Shown here: piece by piece, positions 18,961 through 27,505 of the stretch | How positions within the stretch are numbered: the stretch's first letter is position 1 | Layout: the number at the start of each line of letters is the position of its first letter | Assembly: GCA_016841765.1 (NCBI GenBank) | Contig: JAENYN010000026.1 | Coordinates: forward strand, 1 to 62,975 | Length of the DNA stretch: 62,975 bases | Reading direction: 5' to 3' | Source of the DNA: Guptibacillus hwajinpoensis | Lineage (GTDB): Bacteria > Bacillota > Bacilli > Bacillales > Bacillaceae_O | Notes under the pieces: generated by a model | The model's input: the letters and a program-made list of their open reading frames with translations, nothing else | What the model was told of the DNA's origin: nothing | The model's database searches: none | Translations under genes and position numbers: made by a program

Positions 18961-18985
18961 AAAGCCCGGTCAACGGGTTTTTTGC
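18961..18985 (+). terminator. Terminator-like hairpin between secE and nusG
   Basis: AGCCCG / CGGGTT (one G-U pair) around loop GTCAA, followed by TTTTT. The stem is short, so it may be an attenuator rather than a full stop. The 228-bp gap between secE and nusG shows nothing else I can name. Confidence 0.5.
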
Positions 18986-19137
18986 ACTTATGCGGAAAAG
19001 CGGAGCGGACCTGTCTCCTGTATCAACAGGGAGATCCGGCCACTGGCTTTTGCTGCCAGACAAACGATATGCGGCGATAACCATTTTGCACTATAGATAA
19101 AGGCGAGACTACATCCATTGAGGAGGGACGGACGAAC

Positions 19138-19683
19138 TTGTCCGATGATATGGAAAAAAATTGGTATGTTGTTCACACGTACTCCGGTTATGAGAACAAA
19201 GTAAAAGCGAATTTGGAAAAACGCGTTGAATCTATGGGGATGCAGGATAAGATTTTCCGAGTCATGGTTCCTGAAGAGGAAGAGACGGAAATCAAAAACG
19301 GAAAGAAAAAAACAACAAAAAAGAAAGTATTCCCGGGATATGTGCTGGCTGAGCTGGTGATGACTGACGATTCATGGTATGTCGTCCGCAACACGCCGGG
19401 TGTCACAGGATTCGTTGGGTCTACAGGCTCGGGCTCAAAGCCGATTCCGCTTCAGCCGGATGAGGTGGACCGGGTGCTGAAGCGCATGGGCATGGAAAAA
19501 CCTCAAACGGATGTGGACTTCGAGCTTAAAGAAACCGTCAAAGTGAAAGAAGGCCCGTTTGCCGACTTCACAGGCACAATTGAAGAAATAGACACGGACA
19601 AGCAAAAGGTGAAGGTCCATGTAAACATGTTTGGCCGGGAAACTCCTGTCGAACTGGACTTTGCACAGATCGAAACCATTTAA
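19138..19683 (+). CDS. nusG: Transcription factor NusG
   Basis: Transcription elongation and pausing factor that binds RNA polymerase and links it to the ribosome, 181 residues. The NGN domain begins WYVVHTYSGYENKVK; the C-terminal KOW domain includes VKEGPFADFTGTIEEID. A TTG at 19138 has AGGAGGG ten bases upstream and is preferred. The alternative ATG at 19150 matches the usual homologue start but sits 22 bases from that site. Only the first four residues depend on this choice. Confidence 0.95.
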   Translation: MSDDMEKNWYVVHTYSGYENKVKANLEKRVESMGMQDKIFRVMVPEEEETEIKNGKKKTTKKKVFPGYVLAELVMTDDSWYVVRNTPGVTGFVGSTGSGSKPIPLQPDEVDRVLKRMGMEKPQTDVDFELKETVKVKEGPFADFTGTIEEIDTDKQKVKVHVNMFGRETPVELDFAQIETI

Positions 19684-19695
19684 TTAAAATTAAAC

Positions 19696-19724
19696 TTGAA
19701 ATGAGTTTAGATTAGTGATAAAAT
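19696..19724 (+). promoter_or_regulatory. Promoter of rplK-rplA
   Basis: TTGAAA, 17 bp, TAAAAT, directly after nusG. The leader to rplK is about 100 bases and contains a small GTCTC/GAGAC hairpin (19741-19759). Confidence 0.65.
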
Positions 19725-19831
19725 TTTTGTGTTTCATGATGTCTCAAACAGTAAGAGACTGATATAAAGAGTGGGAGGACAAAAATTGCATTGTCCATTT
19801 ACCACATCACGGACTTAAGGAGGTGTGTCTC

Positions 19832-20257
19832 GTGGCTAAAAAAGTAATCAAGCTTGTCAAACTGCAGATCCCGGCTGGTAAAGCAAATCCAGCACCGCCG
19901 GTTGGTCCAGCACTTGGTCAGGCGGGTGTAAACATCATGGGATTCTGTAAGGAGTTCAATGCCCGCACAGCGGATCAGGCTGGCATGATCATTCCAGTTG
20001 AAATCACGGTATTCGAAGACCGTTCATTTACATTTATTACGAAAACTCCGCCAGCTGCCGTTCTTTTGAAAAAAGCAGCCGGCATCGAGTCAGGTTCTGG
20101 TGAACCGAACCGTAATAAAGTGGCAACAGTGAAGCGCGACAAAGTGCGCGAAATCGCTGAAACAAAAATGCCTGACCTGAATGCTGCCGACGTTGATTCG
20201 GCCATGCGCATGGTTGAAGGTACAGCACGCAGCATGGGAATCGTTATCGAAGACTAA
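19832..20257 (+). CDS. rplK: 50S ribosomal protein L11
   Basis: Binds the GTPase-associated region of 23S rRNA and contacts elongation factors, 141 residues. The N-terminal [20 protein letters not shown] loop, a thiostrepton-contact region, is intact, and the C-terminal RNA-binding domain follows. The GTG at 19832 is chosen because AAGGAGGTG (19817-19825) is at ideal distance and the product then begins MAKKV like its homologues. Confidence 0.97.
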   Translation: MAKKVIKLVKLQIPAGKANPAPPVGPALGQAGVNIMGFCKEFNARTADQAGMIIPVEITVFEDRSFTFITKTPPAAVLLKKAAGIESGSGEPNRNKVATVKRDKVREIAETKMPDLNAADVDSAMRMVEGTARSMGIVIED

Positions 20258-20275
20258 TCCTGTGAATGGGAATGG

Positions 20276-20311
20276 AAGGTTGCGAGTGTGGGATTTCCAA
20301 TTCGCAACCTT
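20276..20311 (+). promoter_or_regulatory. Hairpin between rplK and rplA, candidate L1 regulatory site
   Basis: A perfect ten-base-pair stem, AAGGTTGCGA / TCGCAACCTT, with a 16-base loop in the 105-bp gap. No T run follows, so termination is unlikely. Autoregulation by L1 is known in other bacteria, but I cannot show that this element is its binding site. Confidence 0.45.
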
Positions 20312-20362
20312 TATTCGTGGGAGGTTCAACCGTTAATACCACATAAGGAGGAAATTTTAAAA

Positions 20363-21064
20363 ATGGCAAAACGAGGTAAAAAGTACGTTGAAGCTGCAAA
20401 GCTTGTTGATCGTTCAAAAGCTTACGGAATTGACGAAGCTGTAGAACTTGTCAAAAAGACTTCTACTGCAAAATTCGATGAAACTGTTGAAGCTGCGTTC
20501 CGTCTGGGTGTTGACCCTAAAAAAGCGGACCAGCAAATCCGTGGAGCAGTCGTGCTTCCGCATGGAACCGGTAAAACACAGCGTGTTCTTGTTTTCGCAA
20601 AAGGCGAAAAGGCAAAAGAAGCAGAAGCAGCAGGCGCTGACTATGTAGGGGAAGGCGAGTACATCGATAAGATCAACCAGGGATGGTTCGAATTTGATGT
20701 GATCGTAGCGACTCCTGACATGATGGGACAGGTTGGTAAGCTTGGACGCGTATTGGGTCCAAAAGGTTTAATGCCAAACCCTAAAACCGGCACAGTCACA
20801 TTCGAAGTCGAAAAAGCAGTATCTGATATCAAAGCGGGAAAAGTCGAGTACCGTGTTGATAAAGCAGGCAATATCGCTGTTCCGATCGGAAAAGTGTCCT
20901 TTGAGGATGACAAGCTTGCTGAGAACTTCGGCACCATCCTGGAAACACTTTTCAAAGTGAAGCCTGCCGCTGCGAAAGGCACATATATGAAAAATGCCGC
21001 AATCGCATCAACAATGGGCCCTGGCATCAAAGTCGATGTATCCAGTTTTGCAGCTGCAAAATAA
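20363..21064 (+). CDS. rplA: 50S ribosomal protein L1
   Basis: Forms the mobile L1 stalk of the 50S subunit at the tRNA exit site, 233 residues. Family segments seen: the N-terminal [32 protein letters not shown], and the conserved signature [20 protein letters not shown]. The ATG at 20363 follows AAGGAGGAAATT; a 25-residue in-frame extension upstream would run through the rplK-rplA hairpin and is rejected. Confidence 0.97.
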   Translation: MAKRGKKYVEAAKLVDRSKAYGIDEAVELVKKTSTAKFDETVEAAFRLGVDPKKADQQIRGAVVLPHGTGKTQRVLVFAKGEKAKEAEAAGADYVGEGEYIDKINQGWFEFDVIVATPDMMGQVGKLGRVLGPKGLMPNPKTGTVTFEVEKAVSDIKAGKVEYRVDKAGNIAVPIGKVSFEDDKLAENFGTILETLFKVKPAAAKGTYMKNAAIASTMGPGIKVDVSSFAAAK

Positions 21065-21068
21065 TAAG

Positions 21069-21097
21069 TTGACTTTACAACTCCGGCGTTATATAAT
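21069..21097 (+). promoter_or_regulatory. Promoter of rplJ-rplL
   Basis: TTGACT, 17 bp, TATAAT, five bases after rplA. It feeds the L10 leader RNA. Confidence 0.8.
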
Positions 21098-21104
21098 TGG
21101 TGTC

Positions 21105-21251
21105 GGTTGTGAAAAACTTAATGATTAATACCGTAGACAGCAGGTGCTGATGCCAGCTTAATTTCCTGCCGAGGTGTTCGATAAATGATGACATGTCATC
21201 TTTGATGAGATCGAATACAAGCGCCTCTGTGTCTGCACACAGAGGCTTTTT
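21105..21251 (+). promoter_or_regulatory. Ribosomal protein L10 leader RNA with terminator
   Basis: Leader of the L10-L12 operon, bound by the L10-L12 complex for autogenous control. The conserved region CCGTAGACAGCAGGTG is near 21130, followed by TTTCCTGCCGAGGT. A 14-base palindrome, GATGACATGTCATC, is at 21187-21200. The leader ends in a strong terminator stem GCCTCTGTGT (21223-21232) / ACACAGAGGC (21237-21246) with TTTTT. This points to control by premature termination. Boundaries are approximate. Confidence 0.85.
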
Positions 21252-21297
21252 ATATGAAACGCCTCACGGTATAAGAAAATTCATAGGAGGTGTCACG

Positions 21298-21801
21298 ATG
21301 AGCAGTATCTTAGAACAGAAGAAACAAGTTGTAGACGAAATTGCAGACAAGCTGAAAGCAAGCGGATCTACAGTTATTGTTGACTACCGCGGCCTTGATG
21401 TTGCAGAAGTCACTGAACTTCGCAAGCAGCTTCGTGAAGCCGGCGTCGATTTCAAAGTGTACAAAAACACGATGACTCGCCGTGCGGTCGAAAAAGCCGA
21501 GTTGACTGACTTGAACGAGTTCCTTACCGGCCCGAACGCTATCGCTTTCGGCGGTGAAGATGTCGTTGCTCCTGCGAAAATCATCAACAACTTCGCGAAA
21601 GATCACGAAGAGCTTGAGATTAAAGCAGGCGTACTTGAAGGCAGCGTCGTGTCAGTTGATAAGGTTAAGGAACTTGCGGAGCTTCCGTCCCGCGACGGTT
21701 TGCTTTCCATGCTGCTTAGCGTTCTTCAAGCGCCAGTGCGCAACTTTGCTCTTGCAACGAAAGCAGTTGCAGAACAAAAAGAAGAAGAACAGGGTGCTTA
21801 A
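21298..21801 (+). CDS. rplJ: 50S ribosomal protein L10
   Basis: Base of the L12 stalk that recruits translation factors, 167 residues. The N-terminal rRNA-binding domain includes [20 protein letters not shown], and the C-terminal helix that carries L12 dimers follows. The ATG at 21298 has AGGAGGTG upstream and matches the family start; the longer in-frame reading would include the leader terminator. Confidence 0.96.
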   Translation: MSSILEQKKQVVDEIADKLKASGSTVIVDYRGLDVAEVTELRKQLREAGVDFKVYKNTMTRRAVEKAELTDLNEFLTGPNAIAFGGEDVVAPAKIINNFAKDHEELEIKAGVLEGSVVSVDKVKELAELPSRDGLLSMLLSVLQAPVRNFALATKAVAEQKEEEQGA

Positions 21802-21871
21802 TCTGAGTTCAACTCGAATTCAATTCTGCGTTTTACAATAAACGAAAAGAAAAACTAAGGAGGATTTCAAG

Positions 21872-22237
21872 ATGACTAAAGAACAAATGATCGATGCGAT
21901 CAAAGAAATGACTGTTTTGGAACTTAACGACCTGGTAAAGGCTATTGAAGAAGAATTTGGTGTAACTGCAGCTGCTCCTATGGCTGTTGCAGGCGGTGCT
22001 GCTGGCGGTGCTGAAGCTGCTGAGCAAACTGAATTTGACGTTGTACTTGAAGCTGCTGGAAGCTCCAAAATCAAAGTCATCAAAGTGGTCCGCGAAATCA
22101 CTGGCCTTGGCTTGAAAGAAGCGAAAGAGCTAGTTGACAATGCACCGAAGCCGCTTAAAGAAGGCATCGCAAAAGAAGAAGCTGAAGAACTTAAAGCTAA
22201 GCTTGAAGAAGTAGGCGCTTCTGTAGAAGTTAAGTAA
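21872..22237 (+). CDS. rplL: 50S ribosomal protein L7/L12
   Basis: Acidic stalk protein, several dimers per ribosome, which stimulates factor-dependent GTP hydrolysis, 121 residues. An N-terminal dimerisation domain is joined by an alanine-glycine hinge (about 35-50) to the C-terminal factor-binding domain with [26 protein letters not shown] precedes the start. It ends the L10 operon at a strong terminator. Confidence 0.97.
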   Translation: MTKEQMIDAIKEMTVLELNDLVKAIEEEFGVTAAAPMAVAGGAAGGAEAAEQTEFDVVLEAAGSSKIKVIKVVREITGLGLKEAKELVDNAPKPLKEGIAKEEAEELKAKLEEVGASVEVK

Positions 22238-22260
22238 TAACCGCTTTAAATAAAGAAAGA

Positions 22261-22291
22261 AAGCTCGCTTACACGTAAGCGGGCTTTTTTT
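22261..22291 (+). terminator. Terminator of rplJ-rplL
   Basis: AAGCTCGCTTA / TAAGCGGGCTT (one G-U pair) around CACG, then a run of T. Confidence 0.9.
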
Positions 22292-23050
22292 CACGAAAAT
22301 TGCCGCTGCGGTTGTGAGGTGCATTGAGGACTGACCGGCTGAAGGCAAATGTGTGGATTTGGGTCGGCTGGCTGGAGGGTCGGACGTCGGCTGGCAGTCG
22401 GCGCAAGTGACTAGCTGGCTGGCAGGGAGAAGGTAAAACGGCATAAACTTGTTTTCTGTCCGGTGAACGGAAGATGAACGGCGTGAAATCGGCTCGTTAT
22501 GGTGCGATTCGGCAGTTGCGGCGTGAAAAATTAGTGGTTCGGCGTGAAAAAGCAGAGATGCAGCGTAATTTGTTTCCTGGAACACGAAAAGTGAAAAAGC
22601 GGTATAAAACAAAACACAAAATTTCCGTATGAAATGGAGAACAGGATTGCGCAGATCTGCTATCAAAAATTGCAATGAACTACCCAAACTGCGCAATCCT
22701 TCAGACACGAGCCGTACCGCCAAGTTTCAAACCGGAGCCAGCAGCCACCCGCACAGTCCGAAACTGCAAAATTCATCCAGACACCAACGCCGCAGTTGAT
22801 TGCTGCATGCGCCATGTTTTTTCAGAACACCAGGGAGCCATGGCCTTTGCGTTCAAGCCGGTTCTTCAGCTGGTGAACTTTTATCCGCAGGAACCGCGGG
22901 CCTGCCGTTTCAATCCGCAACGTTTCGTTTTACAAACAAAACACAGCATCATTCCCGGAATGATGGATACTCCTAAAGCATAAATTAATAGGGTGCGGCA
23001 AAAAAGCCTGCCCCTCCGAAACTATGACAGAGAGGTTGGGTCACTTTCAA
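22292..23050. other. Long spacer with degenerate repeats, no gene seen
   Basis: About 760 bp without a supported gene. The 5' part has reiterated GGCTGGCTGG-like strings (22360-22425) and three copies of CGGCGTGAAA at 22479, 22519 and 22540. A perfect 12-bp inverted repeat, AGGATTGCGCAG (22643-22654) and its complement (22689-22700), encloses 34 bases. An open frame at 22675-22983 lacks a ribosome binding site and family likeness. I see no transposase or tRNA. Confidence 0.55.
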
Positions 23051-23653
23051 ATGACAGAACACTATTATTCGGATCAGCCTTCAGTTGAAAGCAATCCTGT
23101 CACCTGGACATATACGCTCCGGGGCCATTCGCTGACGTTCACCTCAGATCAAGGTGTGTTTTCCAAAAAGGAAGTTGATTTTGGCAGCCGTTTATTAATA
23201 GAAGCGTTTGAACTGCCGGGAATTGAGGGGGATTTGCTCGATATGGGCTGCGGATACGGCCCGATTGGCATTGCACTTGCAAAAGACCATGAGGAACGCC
23301 GTGTGGTAATGGCGGATGTCAATGAAAGGGCGGTTGGACTGGCCCGGAAAAATGCGGAAGCCAATAATGCCGATAACACGGAAGTAGTGAAAAGTAACCT
23401 GTATGATGAGATAAGGCAGCGGAATTTCGCGGCAATCCTCACGAACCCGCCGATCCGGGCAGGAAAAAAAGTCGTCCACCAGATTTTTGAAGAAGCATAC
23501 AGCCACCTGGCAGATGAGGGGGAGCTGTGGGTTGTCATCCAAAAAAAGCAGGGGGCTCCTTCAGCACTCGGGAAGCTCGGGGAAATGTTCACGGAAGTGG
23601 ATACAATAATGAAGAAAAAAGGCTATTATATCATAAAAGCAAAAAAAAGTTGA
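23051..23653 (+). CDS. RsmC-like class I methyltransferase (YbxB)
   Basis: Predicted S-adenosylmethionine-dependent methyltransferase of the RsmC family that acts on 16S rRNA guanine, 200 residues. Motif I is LLDMGCGYGPIGI and the catalytic motif IV is NPPIRAG. GAGAGGTTGGG lies upstream of the ATG at 23051; an ATG 27 bases earlier is in frame but has no good site. It lies just upstream of rpoB, the position of B. subtilis ybxB. The target base is inferred from the family. Confidence 0.87.
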   Translation: MTEHYYSDQPSVESNPVTWTYTLRGHSLTFTSDQGVFSKKEVDFGSRLLIEAFELPGIEGDLLDMGCGYGPIGIALAKDHEERRVVMADVNERAVGLARKNAEANNADNTEVVKSNLYDEIRQRNFAAILTNPPIRAGKKVVHQIFEEAYSHLADEGELWVVIQKKQGAPSALGKLGEMFTEVDTIMKKKGYYIIKAKKS

Positions 23654-23678
23654 CTTGAATTTTTGCCTATGATAGTAT
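23650..23678 (+). promoter_or_regulatory. Promoter of rpoB-rpoC
   Basis: TTGACT (overlapping the end of the methyltransferase gene), 17 bp, TAGTAT. It would give a 5' leader of about 230 bases. Confidence 0.65.
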
Positions 23679-23917
23679 TATAAAATGCCAATGAATGATT
23701 TTTTGTACATTTTGTAACAAAAAAATGGTTTGTATAGAAACCGGCGCAATTGGGAAAAATAAAAAATGGTTTATTTTTTAGCGGTTTTCTATATGAAACC
23801 CTTTTTCTTTTTTGTCTTGTAAACAGAACACAGGGTTACAACTGCTACTACATAATCTTGTGTTATGATTATAACATTTTTTCAAGATTAAAACGCTTGA
23901 TTTGAGGGGTGAATCAG
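23679..23917 (+). other. Structured AT-rich leader of rpoB
   Basis: This untranslated stretch contains an inverted repeat TATAGAAACCG (23733-23743) / CGGTTTTCTATA (23782-23793, one extra T) and a direct repeat of AAAAAATGGTTT near 23720 and 23761. A T-rich run CCCTTTTTCTTTTTTG follows near 23799. No known leader family is recognised. Confidence 0.5.
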
Positions 23918-26900
23918 TTGACAGGTCAACTAGTTCAGTATGGACGCCACCGCCAGCGCAGAAGCTACGCACGAATCAGTGAAGTTTTGGAATTGCCTAA
24001 TCTTATTGAAATCCAAACCTCTTCTTATCAGTGGTTTCTTGATGAGGGTTTGCGGGAAATGTTTCAGGATATTTCACCGATCGAGGACTTCACTGGCAAC
24101 TTGGTTCTAGAGTTTATTGATTATAGTCTTGGAGAACCGAAGTATCCAGTAGAAGAAGCCAAAGAGCGCGATGTCACTTATTCCGCGCCGCTTCGTGTGA
24201 AGGTGCGGCTCATCAACAAAGAAACCGGAGAAGTGAAGGAACAGGATGTCTTCATGGGGGACTTCCCATTGATGACGGAAACCGGAACCTTCATTATTAA
24301 CGGAGCAGAGCGGGTCATCGTATCACAGCTTGTCCGTTCTCCGAGTGTCTATTTCAGTGACAAAGTGGATAAAAACGGAAAAAGAGGCTACACAGCCACC
24401 GTTATTCCAAACCGCGGAGCATGGCTTGAGTATGAAACTGACGCGAAAGATGTCGTGTATGTCCGCATCGACCGTACTCGAAAGTTGCCGATTACGGTGC
24501 TTTTACGTGCCCTTGGGTTTGGGTCTGATCAAGAAATCACCGAGTTGATCGGTGATAACGAGTACTTAAGAAATACGCTTGAAAAAGATAACACCGAAAA
24601 CACTGAAAAAGCGCTGCTTGAAATTTATGAGCGTCTGCGCCCCGGTGAACCGCCGACAGTGGAAAATGCCAAGAACCTGCTGCAATCCCGCTTCTTTGAT
24701 CCGAAGCGTTACGATCTTGCATCTGTCGGACGTTACAAAATCAATAAGAAACTTCACATTAAAAACCGGTTGTTCAACCAGCGGGTCGCCGAGTCGATCG
24801 TCGATCCGGAAACGGGAGAAGTGCTTGCTGCAGAAGGTGCACTGCTTGACCGCCGCCTGCTCGACAAGCTGATTCCGTATTTAGAGAAAAATGTTGGATT
24901 CACTACAGCAACTCCGCATGGCGGTGTGCTTGAAGATGATATCAGCCTCCAGTCCATCAAGATTTTCGCTCCCAGCGATCCGGACGGTGAACAGGTCATC
25001 AATGTCATCAGTAATGGTGTCATTGAATCCAATGTGAAAAACATTACACCTGCAGATATTATCGCTTCCATCAGTTATTTCTTCGACTTGCTCCATAACG
25101 TGGGCAACACAGATGACATCGACCATCTAGGGAACCGCCGCTTGCGTTCGGTCGGCGAATTGCTGCAAAACCAGTTCCGCATCGGCCTTTCAAGGATGGA
25201 GCGTGTCGTCCGCGAACGGATGTCCATTCAGGACACCAACGCAATTACACCGCAGGCATTGATTAACATCCGCCCGGTGATTGCTTCAATAAAAGAGTTC
25301 TTCGGGAGCTCGCAGCTGTCACAGTTCATGGACCAGACAAATCCGCTTGCAGAACTGACGCATAAACGCCGTCTATCCGCACTCGGACCTGGCGGATTGA
25401 CACGTGAGCGCGCCGGTTTCGAAGTGCGTGACGTTCACTATTCCCATTATGGGCGCATGTGTCCGATCGAAACGCCTGAAGGGCCGAACATCGGGTTGAT
25501 CAACTCCCTTTCAAGTTATGCGAAAGTGAACCGATTCGGCTTCATTGAAACGCCGTACCGGAGAGTTGACCCTGAAACAGGCAAAGTAACAGCAAGAATT
25601 GATTACCTTACTGCCGATGAAGAAGATAACTATGTTGTGGCCCAGGCGAATGCCAAGCTATCAGACGACGGATCCTTTATCGACGATAATATTATTGCTC
25701 GTTTCCGCGGGGAAAATACAGTCGTAAAGCGGGAACGCATCGATTATATGGATGTATCGCCGAAACAGGTTGTCTCTGCTGCAACGGCATGTATCCCGTT
25801 CCTTGAAAATGATGACTCCAACCGTGCTTTGATGGGCGCGAACATGCAGCGCCAGGCTGTACCGCTGCTTCAGCCGGAAGCACCTCGGGTCGGCACCGGA
25901 ATGGAATATGTATCCGGTAAGGACTCCGGTGCAGCAGTCATCTGCAAGTATGATGGAATCGTCGAGCAGGTCAGCGCCCATGAGGTCCGTGTGCGGAGAA
26001 CCGAAGAAGTTGACGGAAACCTCGTCAAAGGCGACCTTGACCGGTACAAGCTCCTCAAGTTTGAACGTTCAAACCAGGGAACCTGCTATAACCAGCGCCC
26101 GATTGTGAAAAACGGGGATGAAGTCGTAAAAGGCGAAATCCTTGCTGACGGGCCGTCAATGGAGAACGGCGAACTTGCGCTTGGCCGCAATGTCCTTGTC
26201 GGGTTCATGACATGGGATGGTTATAACTATGAGGATGCCATCATTATGAGTGAGCGCCTCGTGAAAGATGATGTGTACACATCCATCCATATTGAAGAAT
26301 ATGAATCGGAAGCACGCGACACCAAGCTCGGACCGGAGGAAATCACCCGTGATATTCCGAACGTCGGGGAAGACGCCCTGCGCAACCTCGATGAGCGCGG
26401 CATCGTCAGGATTGGTGCAGAAGTGGATGATGGTGACCTTCTTGTCGGTAAAGTGACGCCAAAAGGTGTTACAGAACTGACCGCTGAAGAACGCCTCCTG
26501 CACGCAATCTTCGGTGAAAAAGCACGTGAAGTAAGGGATACATCCCTCCGTGTTCCTCATGGAGGAGGAGGAATCATTCATGATGTGAAAGTGTTCAACC
26601 GTGAAGACGGTGATGAGCTCCCTCCAGGTGTAAACCAGCTTGTGCGCGTATATATTGTCCAGAAGCGTAAAATTTCCGAAGGTGACAAAATGGCCGGACG
26701 CCACGGCAACAAAGGTGTCATCTCGCGGATTCTGCCAGAAGAAGATATGCCGTTCCTTCCGGATGGCACACCGATCGATATCATGCTGAACCCGCTTGGC
26801 GTACCTTCCCGTATGAACATCGGGCAGGTGCTTGAAATGCATCTCGGCATGGCTGCACGGGCACTTGGAATTCATGTCGCGACACCGGTATTTGACGGTG

Positions 26901-27451
26901 CCCGCGAGGAAGATGTCTGGGCAACCCTTGATGAAGCCGGAATGCCGCGTGATGCGAAGACGATCCTTTATGACGGCCGCTCAGGCGAACCATTCGATAA
27001 CAGGGTTTCCGTCGGTGTCATGTATATGATCAAACTGGCTCACATGGTAGATGATAAACTTCATGCCCGCTCTACAGGTCCATATTCACTTGTAACGCAG
27101 CAGCCGCTCGGCGGTAAAGCCCAGTTCGGCGGACAGCGTTTCGGTGAGATGGAAGTTTGGGCACTCGAAGCTTATGGTGCAGCATACACATTGCAGGAAA
27201 TCCTCACAGTCAAGTCTGATGACGTTGTCGGCCGTGTGAAAACATACGAAGCAATTGTCAAAGGCGACAATGTTCCGGAACCAGGCGTGCCGGAATCGTT
27301 CAAAGTCCTGATCAAAGAACTGCAAAGCCTTGGAATGGATGTAAAAATGCTTTCAAGCGATGAGCAGGAAATCGATATCCGTGAACTCGACGAAGACGAG
27401 AATCAATCAGCTGACAGGTTGAACCTGGACGTAGATGCAACAAACGAGTAA
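23918..27451 (+). CDS. rpoB: RNA polymerase beta subunit
   Basis: Catalytic core subunit, 1177 residues. The TTG at 23918 is eight bases after GAGGGG and yields the [20 protein letters not shown] start known in Bacillus; a GTG nine bases earlier overlaps the binding site. The rifampicin region reads [20 protein letters not shown], a susceptible-type sequence. The C-terminal [20 protein letters not shown]-type segment (here beginning QPLGG) contacts beta prime. The last 40 residues are acidic and variable. A 54-bp gap separates it from rpoC. Confidence 0.98.
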   Translation: MTGQLVQYGRHRQRRSYARISEVLELPNLIEIQTSSYQWFLDEGLREMFQDISPIEDFTGNLVLEFIDYSLGEPKYPVEEAKERDVTYSAPLRVKVRLINKETGEVKEQDVFMGDFPLMTETGTFIINGAERVIVSQLVRSPSVYFSDKVDKNGKRGYTATVIPNRGAWLEYETDAKDVVYVRIDRTRKLPITVLLRALGFGSDQEITELIGDNEYLRNTLEKDNTENTEKALLEIYERLRPGEPPTVENAKNLLQSRFFDPKRYDLASVGRYKINKKLHIKNRLFNQRVAESIVDPETGEVLAAEGALLDRRLLDKLIPYLEKNVGFTTATPHGGVLEDDISLQSIKIFAPSDPDGEQVINVISNGVIESNVKNITPADIIASISYFFDLLHNVGNTDDIDHLGNRRLRSVGELLQNQFRIGLSRMERVVRERMSIQDTNAITPQALINIRPVIASIKEFFGSSQLSQFMDQTNPLAELTHKRRLSALGPGGLTRERAGFEVRDVHYSHYGRMCPIETPEGPNIGLINSLSSYAKVNRFGFIETPYRRVDPETGKVTARIDYLTADEEDNYVVAQANAKLSDDGSFIDDNIIARFRGENTVVKRERIDYMDVSPKQVVSAATACIPFLENDDSNRALMGANMQRQAVPLLQPEAPRVGTGMEYVSGKDSGAAVICKYDGIVEQVSAHEVRVRRTEEVDGNLVKGDLDRYKLLKFERSNQGTCYNQRPIVKNGDEVVKGEILADGPSMENGELALGRNVLVGFMTWDGYNYEDAIIMSERLVKDDVYTSIHIEEYESEARDTKLGPEEITRDIPNVGEDALRNLDERGIVRIGAEVDDGDLLVGKVTPKGVTELTAEERLLHAIFGEKAREVRDTSLRVPHGGGGIIHDVKVFNREDGDELPPGVNQLVRVYIVQKRKISEGDKMAGRHGNKGVISRILPEEDMPFLPDGTPIDIMLNPLGVPSRMNIGQVLEMHLGMAARALGIHVATPVFDGAREEDVWATLDEAGMPRDAKTILYDGRSGEPFDNRVSVGVMYMIKLAHMVDDKLHARSTGPYSLVTQQPLGGKAQFGGQRFGEMEVWALEAYGAAYTLQEILTVKSDDVVGRVKTYEAIVKGDNVPEPGVPESFKVLIKELQSLGMDVKMLSSDEQEIDIRELDEDENQSADRLNLDVDATNE

Positions 27452-27505
27452 ATCGCTGCGGAAGCCATAAGGGTAAAACCTGAGATCAAAAGGGAGGTAG
27501 GCCCC

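Noticed and set aside
22675-22983. Open frame of 102 residues downstream of rplL
   Set aside because: Starts inside the inverted-repeat spacer without a ribosome binding site; composition is unlike the neighbouring genes.
23840-23877. A second rpoB promoter near TTATGATTATAAC
   Set aside because: A -10-like box is present, but no -35 hexamer lies at 16-18 bp.
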